Shown: piece after piece, positions 15,625-24,464 of the stretch | Layout: the number at the start of each line of letters is the position of its first letter | How positions within the stretch are numbered: the stretch's first letter is position 1 | From: Rhodovibrio sodomensis | Lineage (GTDB): Bacteria; Pseudomonadota; Alphaproteobacteria; Kiloniellales; Rhodovibrionaceae | Direction of reading: 5' to 3' | Length of the DNA: 32,675 nt | NCBI RefSeq assembly: GCF_016583645.1 | Contig: NZ_NRRL01000050.1 | Location: 1 to 32,675, forward strand | Notes under the pieces: generated by a model | Told to the model about the DNA's origin: nothing | What the model saw: only the letters and a program-made list of their open reading frames with translations | Databases searched by the model: none | Position numbers and translations under genes: made by a program

Positions 15625-16647
15625 ATGAGCGGGCGCCTCATCTACCGTCCATGGCTTCACCACATCCAGGATAACGGCAGCGGTTTGAAACGTATCCTTT
15701 TTATCTCGGCGACCCGGATCGGAGACGCGGTGCTCTCGACCGGTCTATGCGCCGAAATCTCGCGCCGTCATCCGGATGCCCTTTTGACCGTGGCCTGCGG
15801 GCCGGGACCGGCACCACTTTTCGAGGCGCACCCGAACCTCGAGCGCCTGATCGTGATGCGCAAGGCAAAGAGGGCTGGACACTGGCGGCACCTGTGGCGG
15901 CAAGTCGCCGCTACGCGCTGGTACATGGTGGTCGATATGCGCCGGTCGGCGTTGGCATGGCTGTTGTGGACCCGCCGTCGCGCTGTTCCGCCGGCCCCCA
16001 GGGATGGCGAACATCGTCTGGCCACGATGGCGCGGACGCTAAACCTCGAACACGTGCCGGAACCGACCGTCTGGCTCGCACCGGAGCAGCGGGCCCGCGC
16101 GGATGCCCTGCTCGGCGACGCACCGTACAGACTGGCCCTCGCGCCTACGGCGAACTGGCCGGCGAAGGTCTGGCCGGCCCACAATTTCGCCGCGCTGGTC
16201 GATCGCCTGACCGGTTCGGACGGCCTATTGCGCGACGCCGAGGTCGTGGTGACCGGCGGGCCAGGCGAGCAGCCGCAGGCCCAACCGGTGCTCGACGCGG
16301 TGCCATCGACGCGGCTGGTCTCGGCGGTGGGCCTCGACCTACCCACCACTGCGGCGGTGTTCCAGCGGTGCGACCTGTTCGTCGGCAACGATTCGGGGCT
16401 GATGCATCTCGCAGCGGCGGCAGGCACGCCCACCGTCGGTCTGTTCGGTCCGACCGACGATCGGCTCTATGGCCCGCGCGGACCGCATTGGCGGATCGCG
16501 CGCACCCCGGAGTCGATGGCGGAACTGGTCCATAAGCCGGGGTTCGATCACCGCATCGCAGGCTCGCAAATGGGCAACCTCGCGGTCGACACGGTGATGC
16601 TTCAGGTGCGCGACCTGCTTTCCGGAGACGGCGCCGACGCGCCCTGA
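15625..16647 (+). CDS. Glycosyltransferase family 9 (heptosyltransferase-like)
   Basis: A 340-residue GT-B enzyme of the ADP-heptose:LPS heptosyltransferase family. It shows ILFISATRIGDAVLSTGLCA (acceptor-side loop with the conserved Gly-Asp), APTANWPAKVWPAHNFAALV (Lys-x-Trp donor motif) and FVGNDSGLMHLAAAAGTPTV followed by GLFGPTD, the GT9 signature around the conserved Asp-Ser-Gly-x-x-His. It should act in the cytoplasm on lipid A-core, adding heptose or another sugar. The ATG at 15625 was taken; a ribosome binding site is weak. With the FkbM gene upstream and the kinase-like gene downstream on the same strand, it may belong to a core-building unit. The exact sugar is not deducible. Confidence 0.88.
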   Translation: MSGRLIYRPWLHHIQDNGSGLKRILFISATRIGDAVLSTGLCAEISRRHPDALLTVACGPGPAPLFEAHPNLERLIVMRKAKRAGHWRHLWRQVAATRWYMVVDMRRSALAWLLWTRRRAVPPAPRDGEHRLATMARTLNLEHVPEPTVWLAPEQRARADALLGDAPYRLALAPTANWPAKVWPAHNFAALVDRLTGSDGLLRDAEVVVTGGPGEQPQAQPVLDAVPSTRLVSAVGLDLPTTAAVFQRCDLFVGNDSGLMHLAAAAGTPTVGLFGPTDDRLYGPRGPHWRIARTPESMAELVHKPGFDHRIAGSQMGNLAVDTVMLQVRDLLSGDGADAP

Positions 16648-16834
16648 AGCGGCTGGGGCTGATCTAACGCGCCTCGCCTGCGCCGCCGGCCCTTTACGTC
16701 CCTCACCCGCGGGCGCGTAGCGTAATCTGGCGGGATATGACAGTTCAGTTGCAATCGGCGCGGCTGGCGTGCACCCCTAACCGGTATCCCGCACTATCTC
16801 GCGGGGCGGACCCTCGAAACCGATCCGCCGGCCA

Positions 16835-17857
16835 ATGGACAACAGCGAACCAGAACGCGCGACGAAACGGTCGGCGCTCTTGTGCGAACTCGCACGCGTG
16901 CAGGGCCACCATGGGGACAGCTACGTCGCCCGCGGCCCCTGGCGTGTGCGTGCGCGCGATCTGACTGCCACGCGCTTGGCCGCGCGCCTGTTTCGACCGC
17001 AGATCCCGGGATTGGGCCCGAAGATCGTCGGCGGCCTGGCTGTCAGCGCGCGATGGCGCGCCCACGTCGATTTGCCGATCCAGAACGAAGCGGTCCAGAT
17101 CGCAGACAGCGGCGAGCGCGTGCGCACCTTCGATCCGAAGGACGGGTCGTCCCACAAGCTTGTGCTGCGCGACAGCAAGTACGGCAAAGGGGTCGATGCG
17201 GACCTGAGCGTCCGGCACGGCCTGCTCGTCGACGCGCGAGTTCCCCACCCTCGGGTCCGCAACAGCGCGCGCTGGGGCGACCACATCATGATCCAGGAAG
17301 AGTTGGTCTCCGGCCGACGTTTCCTGCCGCCGATCGACCGGGGCCGCATCCCTGAGGGCTTGGTCGAGCCACTGTCCCGACTGTACGCCCAAGCAGGCCC
17401 GAAACAGGTTCCGCTCGCCGAGTGGTTGGGCCCGGGACGCGCGCAGGCCATCGCCGCGCTCGAGGCGGGGTTGGGGCCGGACACGCCGGCGCTGCGCCGC
17501 GCGCGCCGCTTGGTCGAACGAAACCCGATGATCACGCTCGGTTTCGGGCATGGGGACTTTCTACCGTCGAACCTGGCGGTCAGTCGGGACGGTGTGTGCT
17601 TCCTGGACTGGGAGACCGCCGGTTACGCGCCGGTGGCCTTCGACCTTCTCCGGCTTTGGCGTAAATACCCGCGCGTGACGGCGCTCGCGCGCGGTGCCGG
17701 TGTCTTGGTCCATCGCTACCAGACCGGCGCGATCGACCTGAGGGATACCGCAAGTCTGAGCCTGGCTCTTTGCTGCCTAGGCGGTACGTCGGATCGCGCC
17801 CGCCTTGCGCTACGGCAGTGGACGCACCTGCCCGCCGGTCGTGGCGCAGGAGACTAG
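16835..17857 (+). CDS. APH/choline-kinase-fold phosphotransferase
   Basis: A 340-residue protein whose C-terminal half carries the Brenner motif of aminoglycoside/choline-type kinases: FGHGDFLPSNLAVS, then VCFLDWETAG (about residues 236-261). It contains the catalytic His-Gly-Asp-x4-Asn and the metal-binding Asp. The N-terminal lobe is divergent, with KLVLRDSKYGKG as a possible nucleotide-lobe strand. Next to a GT9 heptosyltransferase-like gene, a role in phosphorylating an LPS core sugar is plausible, but antibiotic or small-molecule kinases share the fold. The 187 bases upstream carry no obvious gene. The ribosome binding site before the ATG is poor, so an alternative start cannot be excluded. 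Its TAG stop shares a CTAG palindrome with the stop of the convergent gene. Confidence 0.75.
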   Translation: MDNSEPERATKRSALLCELARVQGHHGDSYVARGPWRVRARDLTATRLAARLFRPQIPGLGPKIVGGLAVSARWRAHVDLPIQNEAVQIADSGERVRTFDPKDGSSHKLVLRDSKYGKGVDADLSVRHGLLVDARVPHPRVRNSARWGDHIMIQEELVSGRRFLPPIDRGRIPEGLVEPLSRLYAQAGPKQVPLAEWLGPGRAQAIAALEAGLGPDTPALRRARRLVERNPMITLGFGHGDFLPSNLAVSRDGVCFLDWETAGYAPVAFDLLRLWRKYPRVTALARGAGVLVHRYQTGAIDLRDTASLSLALCCLGGTSDRARLALRQWTHLPAGRGAGD

Positions 17858-18783
17858 CCATCGTTCGCCGGCAGCCGATCCGGCTTGTCGCCCAGCCGGG
17901 CGGGTGCGTTGCGGCGTTCCAGTTCCAGCAGCAGGGCGCTGTGGTCGTAGCCGGCGCCGCCGCGGTCGGCCAGATCGCGGAACAGGTCGTGCACCGTCTG
18001 CGAGAGCGGCAGGCTGAGCCCGCCCTCGCGTGCGGTGTCCAGAATGGTCTCCATGTCCTTCAGGTGCACGCGCGCGGCCGCCCCGGGGACGAAGGTCCGG
18101 TCCAGCATGCGCTGGCCGTGGATCTGCAGCACCTTGCTGTCGGCGAAGCCGCCGGTCAGGGCCTGTTTCACCTTGGCCGGATCCGCGCCGCCGCGCTCGG
18201 CCAGCAGCAGCGCTTCCGCCACCGCGCCGATCGCCAGGCCGACGATCACCTGGTTGGCGAGCTTGGCGGTCTGGCCGGCCCCGGCCGGACCGACGCGCGT
18301 GGGCGTGCCCATCGCGCGCAGCAGCGGTTCGCCGCGGGCGACGTCGGTCTCGCTGCCGCCCACCATGATCGCCAGGCTGGCGCTCTCCGCGCCCGACGGC
18401 CCGCCGGAGACCGGCGCGTCCAGGTAGCCCACGCCCCGACCGGCGAGGCGCTCGGCGTGCCGGCGCGCGGTCGCCGGCGGGATCGACGCGCAGTCGACGA
18501 ACAACGCCCCGTGCGGCAGCGCGTCGGCGACCCCCTGGGCTTCCAGCAGGTCCTCGACCGCCGGCCCGTCGGCCAGCATCGCCACGGCGGCATCGACGTC
18601 GGCGACGGCCGCGGCCGGCGTTTGGGCCAACGTCGCCCCCTGGTCGACCAGCGGCTGCGCCTTGGCCGGCGTGCGGTTCCAGACGGTGACCCGGTAGCCC
18701 GCGGCCAGCAGATTGGCCGCCATCGGCGCGCCCATCAGGCCGGTGCCGAGGAATGCCACGTGCGCGATCGCCCGCTCGGCCAT
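17854..18783 (-). CDS. NAD(P)-dependent oxidoreductase, 3-hydroxyisobutyrate dehydrogenase family
   Basis: A 309-residue beta-hydroxyacid dehydrogenase. It has the N-terminal FLGTGLMGAPMAANLLAAGY nucleotide-binding signature, the substrate motif DAPVSGGPSGAE, and the catalytic lysine in GAGQTAKLANQVIVG, in the family's order and length. Likely substrates are 3-hydroxyisobutyrate, tartronate semialdehyde, or glyoxylate/succinic semialdehyde; sequence does not decide. The ATG at 18783 has a strong GGGAGGT (18789-18795) five bases upstream, so the longer open frame to 18903 is rejected. It is a metabolic gene lying inside the LPS locus with its own promoter region, divergent from the WaaE-like gene. 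A role in glycan synthesis is not evident. Confidence 0.9.
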   Translation of the reverse strand: MAERAIAHVAFLGTGLMGAPMAANLLAAGYRVTVWNRTPAKAQPLVDQGATLAQTPAAAVADVDAAVAMLADGPAVEDLLEAQGVADALPHGALFVDCASIPPATARRHAERLAGRGVGYLDAPVSGGPSGAESASLAIMVGGSETDVARGEPLLRAMGTPTRVGPAGAGQTAKLANQVIVGLAIGAVAEALLLAERGGADPAKVKQALTGGFADSKVLQIHGQRMLDRTFVPGAAARVHLKDMETILDTAREGGLSLPLSQTVHDLFRDLADRGGAGYDHSALLLELERRNAPARLGDKPDRLPANDG

Positions 18784-18890
18784 GCGGTACCTCCCGTTCG
18801 CTGTGTTTCCGCGTGCCCGTCGGGTCCGGCGGTCGCCTTCGCCGCCGGGCTGCTTGATCCCATACAGGCTTTCGCGGTAGCAGCCCAGCC

Positions 18891-19667
18891 ATGACCCAGC
18901 CACCCCGCCTGTCCTGTCTGGTCGTCGCCCACAACGAGGAGGCCCGGCTGCCGGCTTGCCTGGCCAGCCTCGCGTTCGCGGACGAGGTGCTGGTCGTGCT
19001 CGACCGCTGCACTGACGGCTCCAGGGCGGTCGCCGAGGCGGCCGGCGCGCGCACGCTCGAGGGCGCCTGGGCGGTCGAGGGCGACCGGCGCAACGCCGGC
19101 ATCGCCGCCTGCACCGGCGACTGGGTGCTGGAGGTCGACGCCGACGAGCGGGTGCCGGACGCGCTGGCGCGCGAAGTCCGCCGGACGATCGCCGGGAGCG
19201 CGTTCGACTATCACCTGGTGCGGGTCGACAACTACGTCGGCGACCGGCTGGTCCGCCATGGCTGGGGCGCGTCGTTCGGCCGACGGATGCACCCGGGCCT
19301 GTTCCGCCACGGCATCAAGACCTGGGGGCGCCAGCGCGTGCACCCTGCCCTCAGCTTTGCCCAGCACGCGCGCAAGGGCCCGCCCCTCGACACACCGGTC
19401 ACCCACTACGGCTTCGGCGGGATCGGCGACCTGATCGCAAAGCTGAACGCCTACTCCGATCGGCGCGCCGCCGACCTCAGGGACACGGGCGAGCTTGGCA
19501 GCGCCGCCGACAACTACCGGCGGATCGTCTCGCGGTTCTGGAAATGCTTCGTCTCCCGCAAGGGCTACCGCGAGGGCGGCATCGGCTTCGTCATCGCGGT
19601 GTGCGGGGCGCTCTATCCGATCCTGTCGTACTTGAAGGCGAAGTACGACCCGCCGAGCGGCGTTTGA
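18891..19667 (+). CDS. GT2-family glycosyltransferase, WaaE/KdtX-like (LPS core)
   Basis: A 258-residue GT-A enzyme. It begins with LSCLVVAHNEEARLPACLAS (residues 7-26), has VVLDRCTDGS, and carries the metal-binding DxD in EVDADER (81-87). The C-terminal half keeps RRMHPGLFRHG, VHPALSF and HYGFGGIGDLIAKLNAYSD, then a hydrophobic GFVIAVCGALYPILSYL. This arrangement is that of WaaE/KdtX enzymes, which add a glucose to the inner-core heptose in enterobacteria. In alphaproteobacteria relatives often lie near lpt or kdtA genes. It probably acts on the lipid A-core at the inner membrane. Its 108-base upstream space is shared with the divergent dehydrogenase. Confidence 0.88.
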   Translation: MTQPPRLSCLVVAHNEEARLPACLASLAFADEVLVVLDRCTDGSRAVAEAAGARTLEGAWAVEGDRRNAGIAACTGDWVLEVDADERVPDALAREVRRTIAGSAFDYHLVRVDNYVGDRLVRHGWGASFGRRMHPGLFRHGIKTWGRQRVHPALSFAQHARKGPPLDTPVTHYGFGGIGDLIAKLNAYSDRRAADLRDTGELGSAADNYRRIVSRFWKCFVSRKGYREGGIGFVIAVCGALYPILSYLKAKYDPPSGV

Positions 19668-19753
19668 GCCGGTCGGCCCGCAGGCCGCATTCGTTTGCAC
19701 TCTCACCACTCTGGATCGAGCTGACAGAGCGAGCACACCCGACGAGCGGACGC

Positions 19754-20914
19754 TCAAGCCGAAGTCGCGCGGTGCACCCGGGCCGCGGAGACGAACTCGG
19801 CGAAGAACGCAGCGAGGACACCGGCGACCCCACCCAGGATCGCTCCCAGCGCTACGATAACCGCCCATGGCGTGCCCGTTGGGCCGCCGCTTCGCTGCGG
19901 CGACGTCACCACCCGCGTGCCCTTGAACCCGGCCATGCCGGCTTGTAGCGCCTCGACCTCGCCTTCGGCGACCGCCAGACGGCGTTCAAGCGACGCGACT
20001 TCGTTCTCCAGCTCGGCTTTGTCGGCCGGCAATTCGACCGCCAGCCGTTCGCGCAGGGCGTTCAGCTCGCCCTTCGCCTGACGCAGTTCGTTGGCCACGA
20101 GCAGCATGGACATCGCCTGGGCGACATCGGGTTGGCCTTCGATTGCCTTCAGACGGGCCGATTGGGTGCGTTCGACAACCTGCTCAAGGTCCTTGATCCG
20201 CGCCTTGATAAGGTCTCGCTGGATACCGACGCGCTCCAGGGCGCTGCGACGCGCTGCGAGCCGGTCGCGGATGGCAGCCGCCGCGTTCCGCGCTTCCGTA
20301 ACCGCGTTCTCGAAGCGCCGACGCGTAAGCTTCTCAGCCTCTTCATGGGCGGCGACGAGCCGCTCGGCCGCGTGCGACATGAGCTCTTCGTACGCGCCGA
20401 CCCGCGTCGCCGGCACCTCCGCGGTCATACGGATCAGCTGTGTGTTTTCTACCGCCTGGGCGGACACCGATGCGGTGAGGGCGGCCTCTTGTCCCTCGTC
20501 CGCGTTGAACGCGCTTCGGGCCGCCGGGATGTGGAGGTTGTGGAGCTCGGTCGCCGCCGTTTCCGGGGTGTCGAAGTAGTTAAGGTCTACTGCGTCCCTA
20601 GGTGCGTCCAGGTAAATGTTCACGCCCTCCGAGGCGGCTTGCCGCCCAACAGGCATGTCCGCTCGACGGCCCGTTGTCTCGAAAACCGAGCCGGCATCAA
20701 CCTCGCCGACCTGGATCGTCTGGCTGAGCTGATACGTCGTCGGCCTGGTCAGGGCCACGGCGGCGGCGATCGCCGTCACGAGCACGAATACCGTCAGCAC
20801 CACCCACCGGCGCCGGACCAGAACGTTCCAGATGTCGAAAAGCGAGATCTCGTCGGCGGCGGCGGCCGGCGTGCCCGCGCCGCCGGTCGGCCGGCTGGGT
20901 CCCTCGTCGGTCAT
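19754..20914 (-). CDS. Wzz-type chain-length determinant protein
   Basis: A 386-residue inner-membrane polysaccharide co-polymerase. After a Pro/Ala-rich cytoplasmic tail comes EISLFDIWNVLVRRRW and a first membrane helix (about residues 38-55). A periplasmic domain of about 290 residues follows, with a long predicted coiled coil (roughly 190-330, rich in Glu, Arg, Leu and Ala heptads). The last helix is at about 350-373, preceded by the Pro/Gly-rich SPQRSGGPTGTPW. It has no C-terminal tyrosine kinase domain, so it is of the Wzz (PCP-1) rather than Wzc type. It should set the modal length of chains made by the Wzy-like polymerase. The ATG has AGGAG seven bases upstream. It starts 103 bases after the lptD stop and may be co-transcribed with it. 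Confidence 0.85.
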   Translation of the reverse strand: MTDEGPSRPTGGAGTPAAAADEISLFDIWNVLVRRRWVVLTVFVLVTAIAAAVALTRPTTYQLSQTIQVGEVDAGSVFETTGRRADMPVGRQAASEGVNIYLDAPRDAVDLNYFDTPETAATELHNLHIPAARSAFNADEGQEAALTASVSAQAVENTQLIRMTAEVPATRVGAYEELMSHAAERLVAAHEEAEKLTRRRFENAVTEARNAAAAIRDRLAARRSALERVGIQRDLIKARIKDLEQVVERTQSARLKAIEGQPDVAQAMSMLLVANELRQAKGELNALRERLAVELPADKAELENEVASLERRLAVAEGEVEALQAGMAGFKGTRVVTSPQRSGGPTGTPWAVIVALGAILGGVAGVLAAFFAEFVSAARVHRATSA

Positions 20915-21017
20915 GAAGGCGCTCCTGGGTTCGGTCGATGTCGACAGTCAGCGTTCGGGTTGCGGTGGCGGTTTCCGGATTTCACGGGCGCGAGGGACAT
21001 ACGCACGTGCGCCTGGC

Positions 21018-23279
21018 TCATCGCCGGTTCGCCGGCGAGGTACCGAAGGCGCCGAGGTTCTTCAGGCCGATCGTGACCATGATGGTTGTATCGTCTTCGA
21101 CCCCCGCGCGGTTGGCGTAATCCCGGTTCGCGGAGACCCGGATGAGGAAGCATTCGTCTTGGTACGAGACGCCCAGGCTCGTGTCCAACGGCTCGGCGTC
21201 GCGCAGGTTTTGGCGGTGCCGCGCGCTCAGCGACCAGTACCGCGAGAGCCGCGAGTCCAGCCGCAGGTTCAGCTGCTCGCGTTCCCGGAAGCTGGCGAGT
21301 TCGGACTGCTGAGCTTCGACCAGGGTGTAGCTCGCGCCGAGTCGCAGCGCGGGCGGCCCCACCGTGATCGCGGCTTCCGAAAGCCCCAGCTCACCCGTCT
21401 CGTCGTCCACCCGGAAGTCGTACCGGCCCGAGAGATAGCGCACCGGCGACACCGACAGCTGACCCACGATGTCGGAGAACTCCTGGTCGCCGCCGACCGT
21501 ATCCGGCAGCGCGCTGTCGCTGTTGATGCGGTAGCTTTGGCCGATCAAGGCCGACGCGGTGCCCTGCCCTTCGGGCGTCGTGTAGGTGTATTCCAACCCG
21601 TAATCGACGCGCTGGCCGGAACTGACCCGGTCGCGTCCGGGGACCCGGTCGAGCGCGAACAGGTTGCCGGCGGTGAACTCGAAGGTCCGGCTGGTCTCGT
21701 TCGGGATGCGCGAGCTGTTGCCGCCGTTCGGGCCGACGACCAGTTGCGCCCGTGGTTCGATCACTTCCGAGCCGAGCCAGGTGCTGCGCGTCAGCGGATA
21801 GCCGTAGGACACCGCCGCCTGCGGGAAGACGCGGGCCGCCTGCCCGTCCTCGCGCGTCCCGGCTGGCGGCACGATCACATCCGACCCGTCGACGGTGTCC
21901 TGATAGCTGTAGGCGTCGACGTTGGTGAGGCCCTTGAGACTGATCCGCCCGCCCAGGTCCTCGACGTAGCTGCGCTCCCAGCCCACCGTCCCGGACAGAC
22001 GCCGCGTGTCCCGGCCTTCGGTGCGCATCAGGTTCAGGACGCCGAGGTTCCCGAACAGCTGACCGCCGAGGTAGTCGGGGTCGCTGATGTAGGCGTATTC
22101 AGCGTTGGGCAGGATCAGCGGCTGCTCGGCGTCGTCGCCCTGCCGACGCAGGCCCTGGAAGGTCATGGCTTCCGCGGTGAAATAGTTTCGCCCCTCGAAC
22201 CGCTCGGCGTAGAGTTCGCTCTGCAGCGGATCTTCGAACTCGTAGCCGTAGCGTTCCAGGTAGGCGTCGTCGCTGACCCACTTCGCGTCCCAGCCCCAGC
22301 GCCAGTTCTCGTCGATGTTGAACTGGCCCGTCGTGTCCAGGTGACCGCGGAGGTCGCCGTCCGCGACCGTTGGGTCGTCGAAGCGCAGGTTCGCGGTGGT
22401 ATCCGCGGCGTCGTCGAGGTTGGCCGCTTGGGTGATCGACCCGGTCACCTCGAAGCTTCCTGTCGCCGTCTCGCGCCGGTAGGTGCCTTGGGCCACTTGC
22501 CCGGCATTGGTGGTGAACAGCGGCGCGAAGGTGAAGTCGGCCTGATCCGACAGCACGACGTAGTAGCGTGGGCGCAGGGTCGCCCCCAGCGAGCTCGAGT
22601 ATCCTATCGTCGGCGTCAGTAGGCCCGTCTGCCGTTCGGCCGTTGGGTCCGGGTGCGAGAAGTAGGGCGTGTAGAACACCGGGATGTCGAACAGCTCCAG
22701 CCGCGTGTGCCGGTAATACAGCCTCTGGTCCTGCTGGTCGTGGATCACGCGCGCGGCGCGCACCTGCCAGAGCGGCGCGCTGTCCGGGTCGTCCTCGCAG
22801 ACATCGCACGGGGAGTAGACGGCACGGTTCATATAGGTGCGGTTGGCGTTGACCCGGACCGCGTTCGCGGCGGCCAGGCGCGAGTTGTCGGTCAGCAGCA
22901 TGCGGAAGGCCTCGATCGTGCCTTCGCGCAAGTCGCCGGTGACGCGCACCCGGTCGCCGAAGATCACCTCGCCCGACGGCTGCAGCAGGCTGACGTCGCC
23001 GGTGGCGGTGATCACGTCGCGCGGGATGTTGTAGCGGACTTCGTCGGCCAGCAGGATCCGCTCGCCCTGCGCGATCTCGACGTTGCCGCGCGCGATCACG
23101 ATCTCGCGGTCGTCCCGGTACTCCACCTCGTCCGCCTGCAGCACCGCGGGCGTCTCGCGCACTTCCTGCTGCGTCTCGGGGGCCGACGCCGAATCCTGGG
23201 CGCGCGCGACCGGGCCGAGGGCCACCAGCAGGGCCGCCGCGGCCACACCGGCCGAGAGCCGGCGTCGCCAGTCCGGCAT
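21018..23279 (-). CDS. lptD: LPS-assembly outer-membrane protein LptD
   Basis: A 753-residue precursor of the outer-membrane beta-barrel that, with lipoprotein LptE, inserts LPS into the outer leaflet. A signal peptide (WRRRLSAGVAAAALLVALGP, ending ARAQ) leads into the periplasmic OstA beta-jellyroll (VLQADEVEYRDDREIVIARG, IPRDVITATGDVSL), then the C-terminal barrel with DIPVFYTPYFSHPDP and many aromatic-ended strands. It ends near DDTTIMVTIGLKNLG. Only three cysteines are seen: a PCDVC pair (158 and 161) and one in DECFLIRV (710). The ATG at 23279 is chosen for its Gly-rich upstream GGGGGGA; an in-frame ATG at 23297 is the alternative. It follows lptG by about 40 bases. Confidence 0.95.
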   Translation of the reverse strand: MPDWRRRLSAGVAAAALLVALGPVARAQDSASAPETQQEVRETPAVLQADEVEYRDDREIVIARGNVEIAQGERILLADEVRYNIPRDVITATGDVSLLQPSGEVIFGDRVRVTGDLREGTIEAFRMLLTDNSRLAAANAVRVNANRTYMNRAVYSPCDVCEDDPDSAPLWQVRAARVIHDQQDQRLYYRHTRLELFDIPVFYTPYFSHPDPTAERQTGLLTPTIGYSSSLGATLRPRYYVVLSDQADFTFAPLFTTNAGQVAQGTYRRETATGSFEVTGSITQAANLDDAADTTANLRFDDPTVADGDLRGHLDTTGQFNIDENWRWGWDAKWVSDDAYLERYGYEFEDPLQSELYAERFEGRNYFTAEAMTFQGLRRQGDDAEQPLILPNAEYAYISDPDYLGGQLFGNLGVLNLMRTEGRDTRRLSGTVGWERSYVEDLGGRISLKGLTNVDAYSYQDTVDGSDVIVPPAGTREDGQAARVFPQAAVSYGYPLTRSTWLGSEVIEPRAQLVVGPNGGNSSRIPNETSRTFEFTAGNLFALDRVPGRDRVSSGQRVDYGLEYTYTTPEGQGTASALIGQSYRINSDSALPDTVGGDQEFSDIVGQLSVSPVRYLSGRYDFRVDDETGELGLSEAAITVGPPALRLGASYTLVEAQQSELASFREREQLNLRLDSRLSRYWSLSARHRQNLRDAEPLDTSLGVSYQDECFLIRVSANRDYANRAGVEDDTTIMVTIGLKNLGAFGTSPANRR

Positions 23280-23321
23280 GACATCGCGTCCCCCCATATC
23301 GCCTGCTCGTCCCCCTCGCGC

Positions 23322-24464
23322 TCAGCCGTCCTCAAGGTGCATCAGACCCGCGGCACCGAGCATCACGATGATCAGCGACGGTGTCCAGGCGGCGATCGGG
23401 ACCGGGAAGGTCGCGGACAGCCCATAGGCAAAGACCAGGTTCGACAGCACGAACACGCCGAAGCCGGTCAGCACGCCGCCGAAGATGGTCAGCGCCACGC
23501 CGCCGCGCCGGTGCTGGCGCAGCGAAAAGATCGCGGCGAGCAGCACCATGCCGGCGAACAATATCGGCTTGGCCAACAGGCGATGGAACTGCAGACGGTG
23601 CGGATCGGCGGCGAACCCGGCGTTCTCCAGCAGCCGGATGAACTCCGGCAAGCGCCAGAACGAGATCGTCTCCGGCGGGGAGAAGCTCTGATAGATCTTG
23701 TCGGCGGTCAGGTCGGTCGGCACGGCGACCTGCGCCCGGCGGGTCCCGTCGCCGCCGGGCTCGGTCAAGAGCGCGTCCTTGAGAATCCAGCGCCCGTCCG
23801 CCAGGCGGGCCCGGTCGGCGTCGATCCGGCTCTGAAAGCGATCGGCCTGGTCGAACCTGAAGACGACGACGTCGAACAGGGTCATGTCCGATTGCCGCAC
23901 ACGCTGGGCGTGGATCACCGCCCGGCCGCCGTCGTTCGCCTGGCGCAGCCACAAGCCGGTCTCGGAGACCGACAGCGTGGCGTCGGCATCGCCGGTGTAG
24001 CGCGCCTGCAGCTGCTCGAACCGCTTAAGCATGACCGAGGACAGCGGGTTCAGCAGCGTGGTCGTCAGCGCCCCGATCAGGAGCGCGATCAGGACCGCCG
24101 GCGCGATCATCTGCCAGACCGACACCCCGGCGGCGCGGACGACGACCAGCTCGTTCGTGTGAGTCAGGCGCCAGAAGGTCGCCATCGCGGCGAACAGGAC
24201 CGCGAACGCCATCACCTCCTGGGCCAGCTGCGGCAGTTTCAGGAGCGCCATCTGGACGGCGGTCAGCAGCGACGCCCCCTTGGCCGAGGCGAGCTGGTCC
24301 AGCTGATCGACCGTCGTGATCAGCAGCACGATCGCCGAAATGCCGGCGAACAGCACCAGGAAGCGGGTCAGGAAGGTCCGGCCCAGGTAGATCAGCAGGG
24401 TCGGCGCCAGGTTGCCGCGCCCAAGCCGCGGCAGGGTCCGGCGCTGCGGCGCGGCGACACTCAA
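23322..24464 (-). CDS. lptG: LPS export ABC transporter permease LptG
   Basis: A 380-residue YjgP/YjgQ-family permease. It has three N-terminal helices (LLIYLGRTFLTRFLVLFAGI with ISAIVLLITTVDQLDQLA, then VMAFAVLFAAMATFWRL), the cytoplasmic coupling-helix motif TNELVVVRAAGVSVWQM, a periplasmic beta-jellyroll (about residues 150-280), and three C-terminal helices ending TPSLIIVMLGAAGL. With LptF it extracts LPS from the inner membrane, driven by LptB (not in the window), and hands it to LptC. The start is a TTG overlapping the lptF stop as TTGA; no ATG or GTG exists nearby in frame. GGAGG lies about eight bases upstream, and the coupling supports this start. Confidence 0.95.
   Translation of the reverse strand: MSVAAPQRRTLPRLGRGNLAPTLLIYLGRTFLTRFLVLFAGISAIVLLITTVDQLDQLASAKGASLLTAVQMALLKLPQLAQEVMAFAVLFAAMATFWRLTHTNELVVVRAAGVSVWQMIAPAVLIALLIGALTTTLLNPLSSVMLKRFEQLQARYTGDADATLSVSETGLWLRQANDGGRAVIHAQRVRQSDMTLFDVVVFRFDQADRFQSRIDADRARLADGRWILKDALLTEPGGDGTRRAQVAVPTDLTADKIYQSFSPPETISFWRLPEFIRLLENAGFAADPHRLQFHRLLAKPILFAGMVLLAAIFSLRQHRRGGVALTIFGGVLTGFGVFVLSNLVFAYGLSATFPVPIAAWTPSLIIVMLGAAGLMHLEDG

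Noticed and set aside
21021..21038. Perfect 7-base-pair stem with a four-base loop overlapping the lptD stop codon
   Set aside because: It lies inside the coding end, has no T-run, and short GC stems are expected by chance here; not convincing as a terminator.
20832..22622. Open plus-strand frame of about 600 codons opposite lptD and the Wzz gene
   Set aside because: No recognisable domain, and it overlaps two well-supported genes on the other strand.
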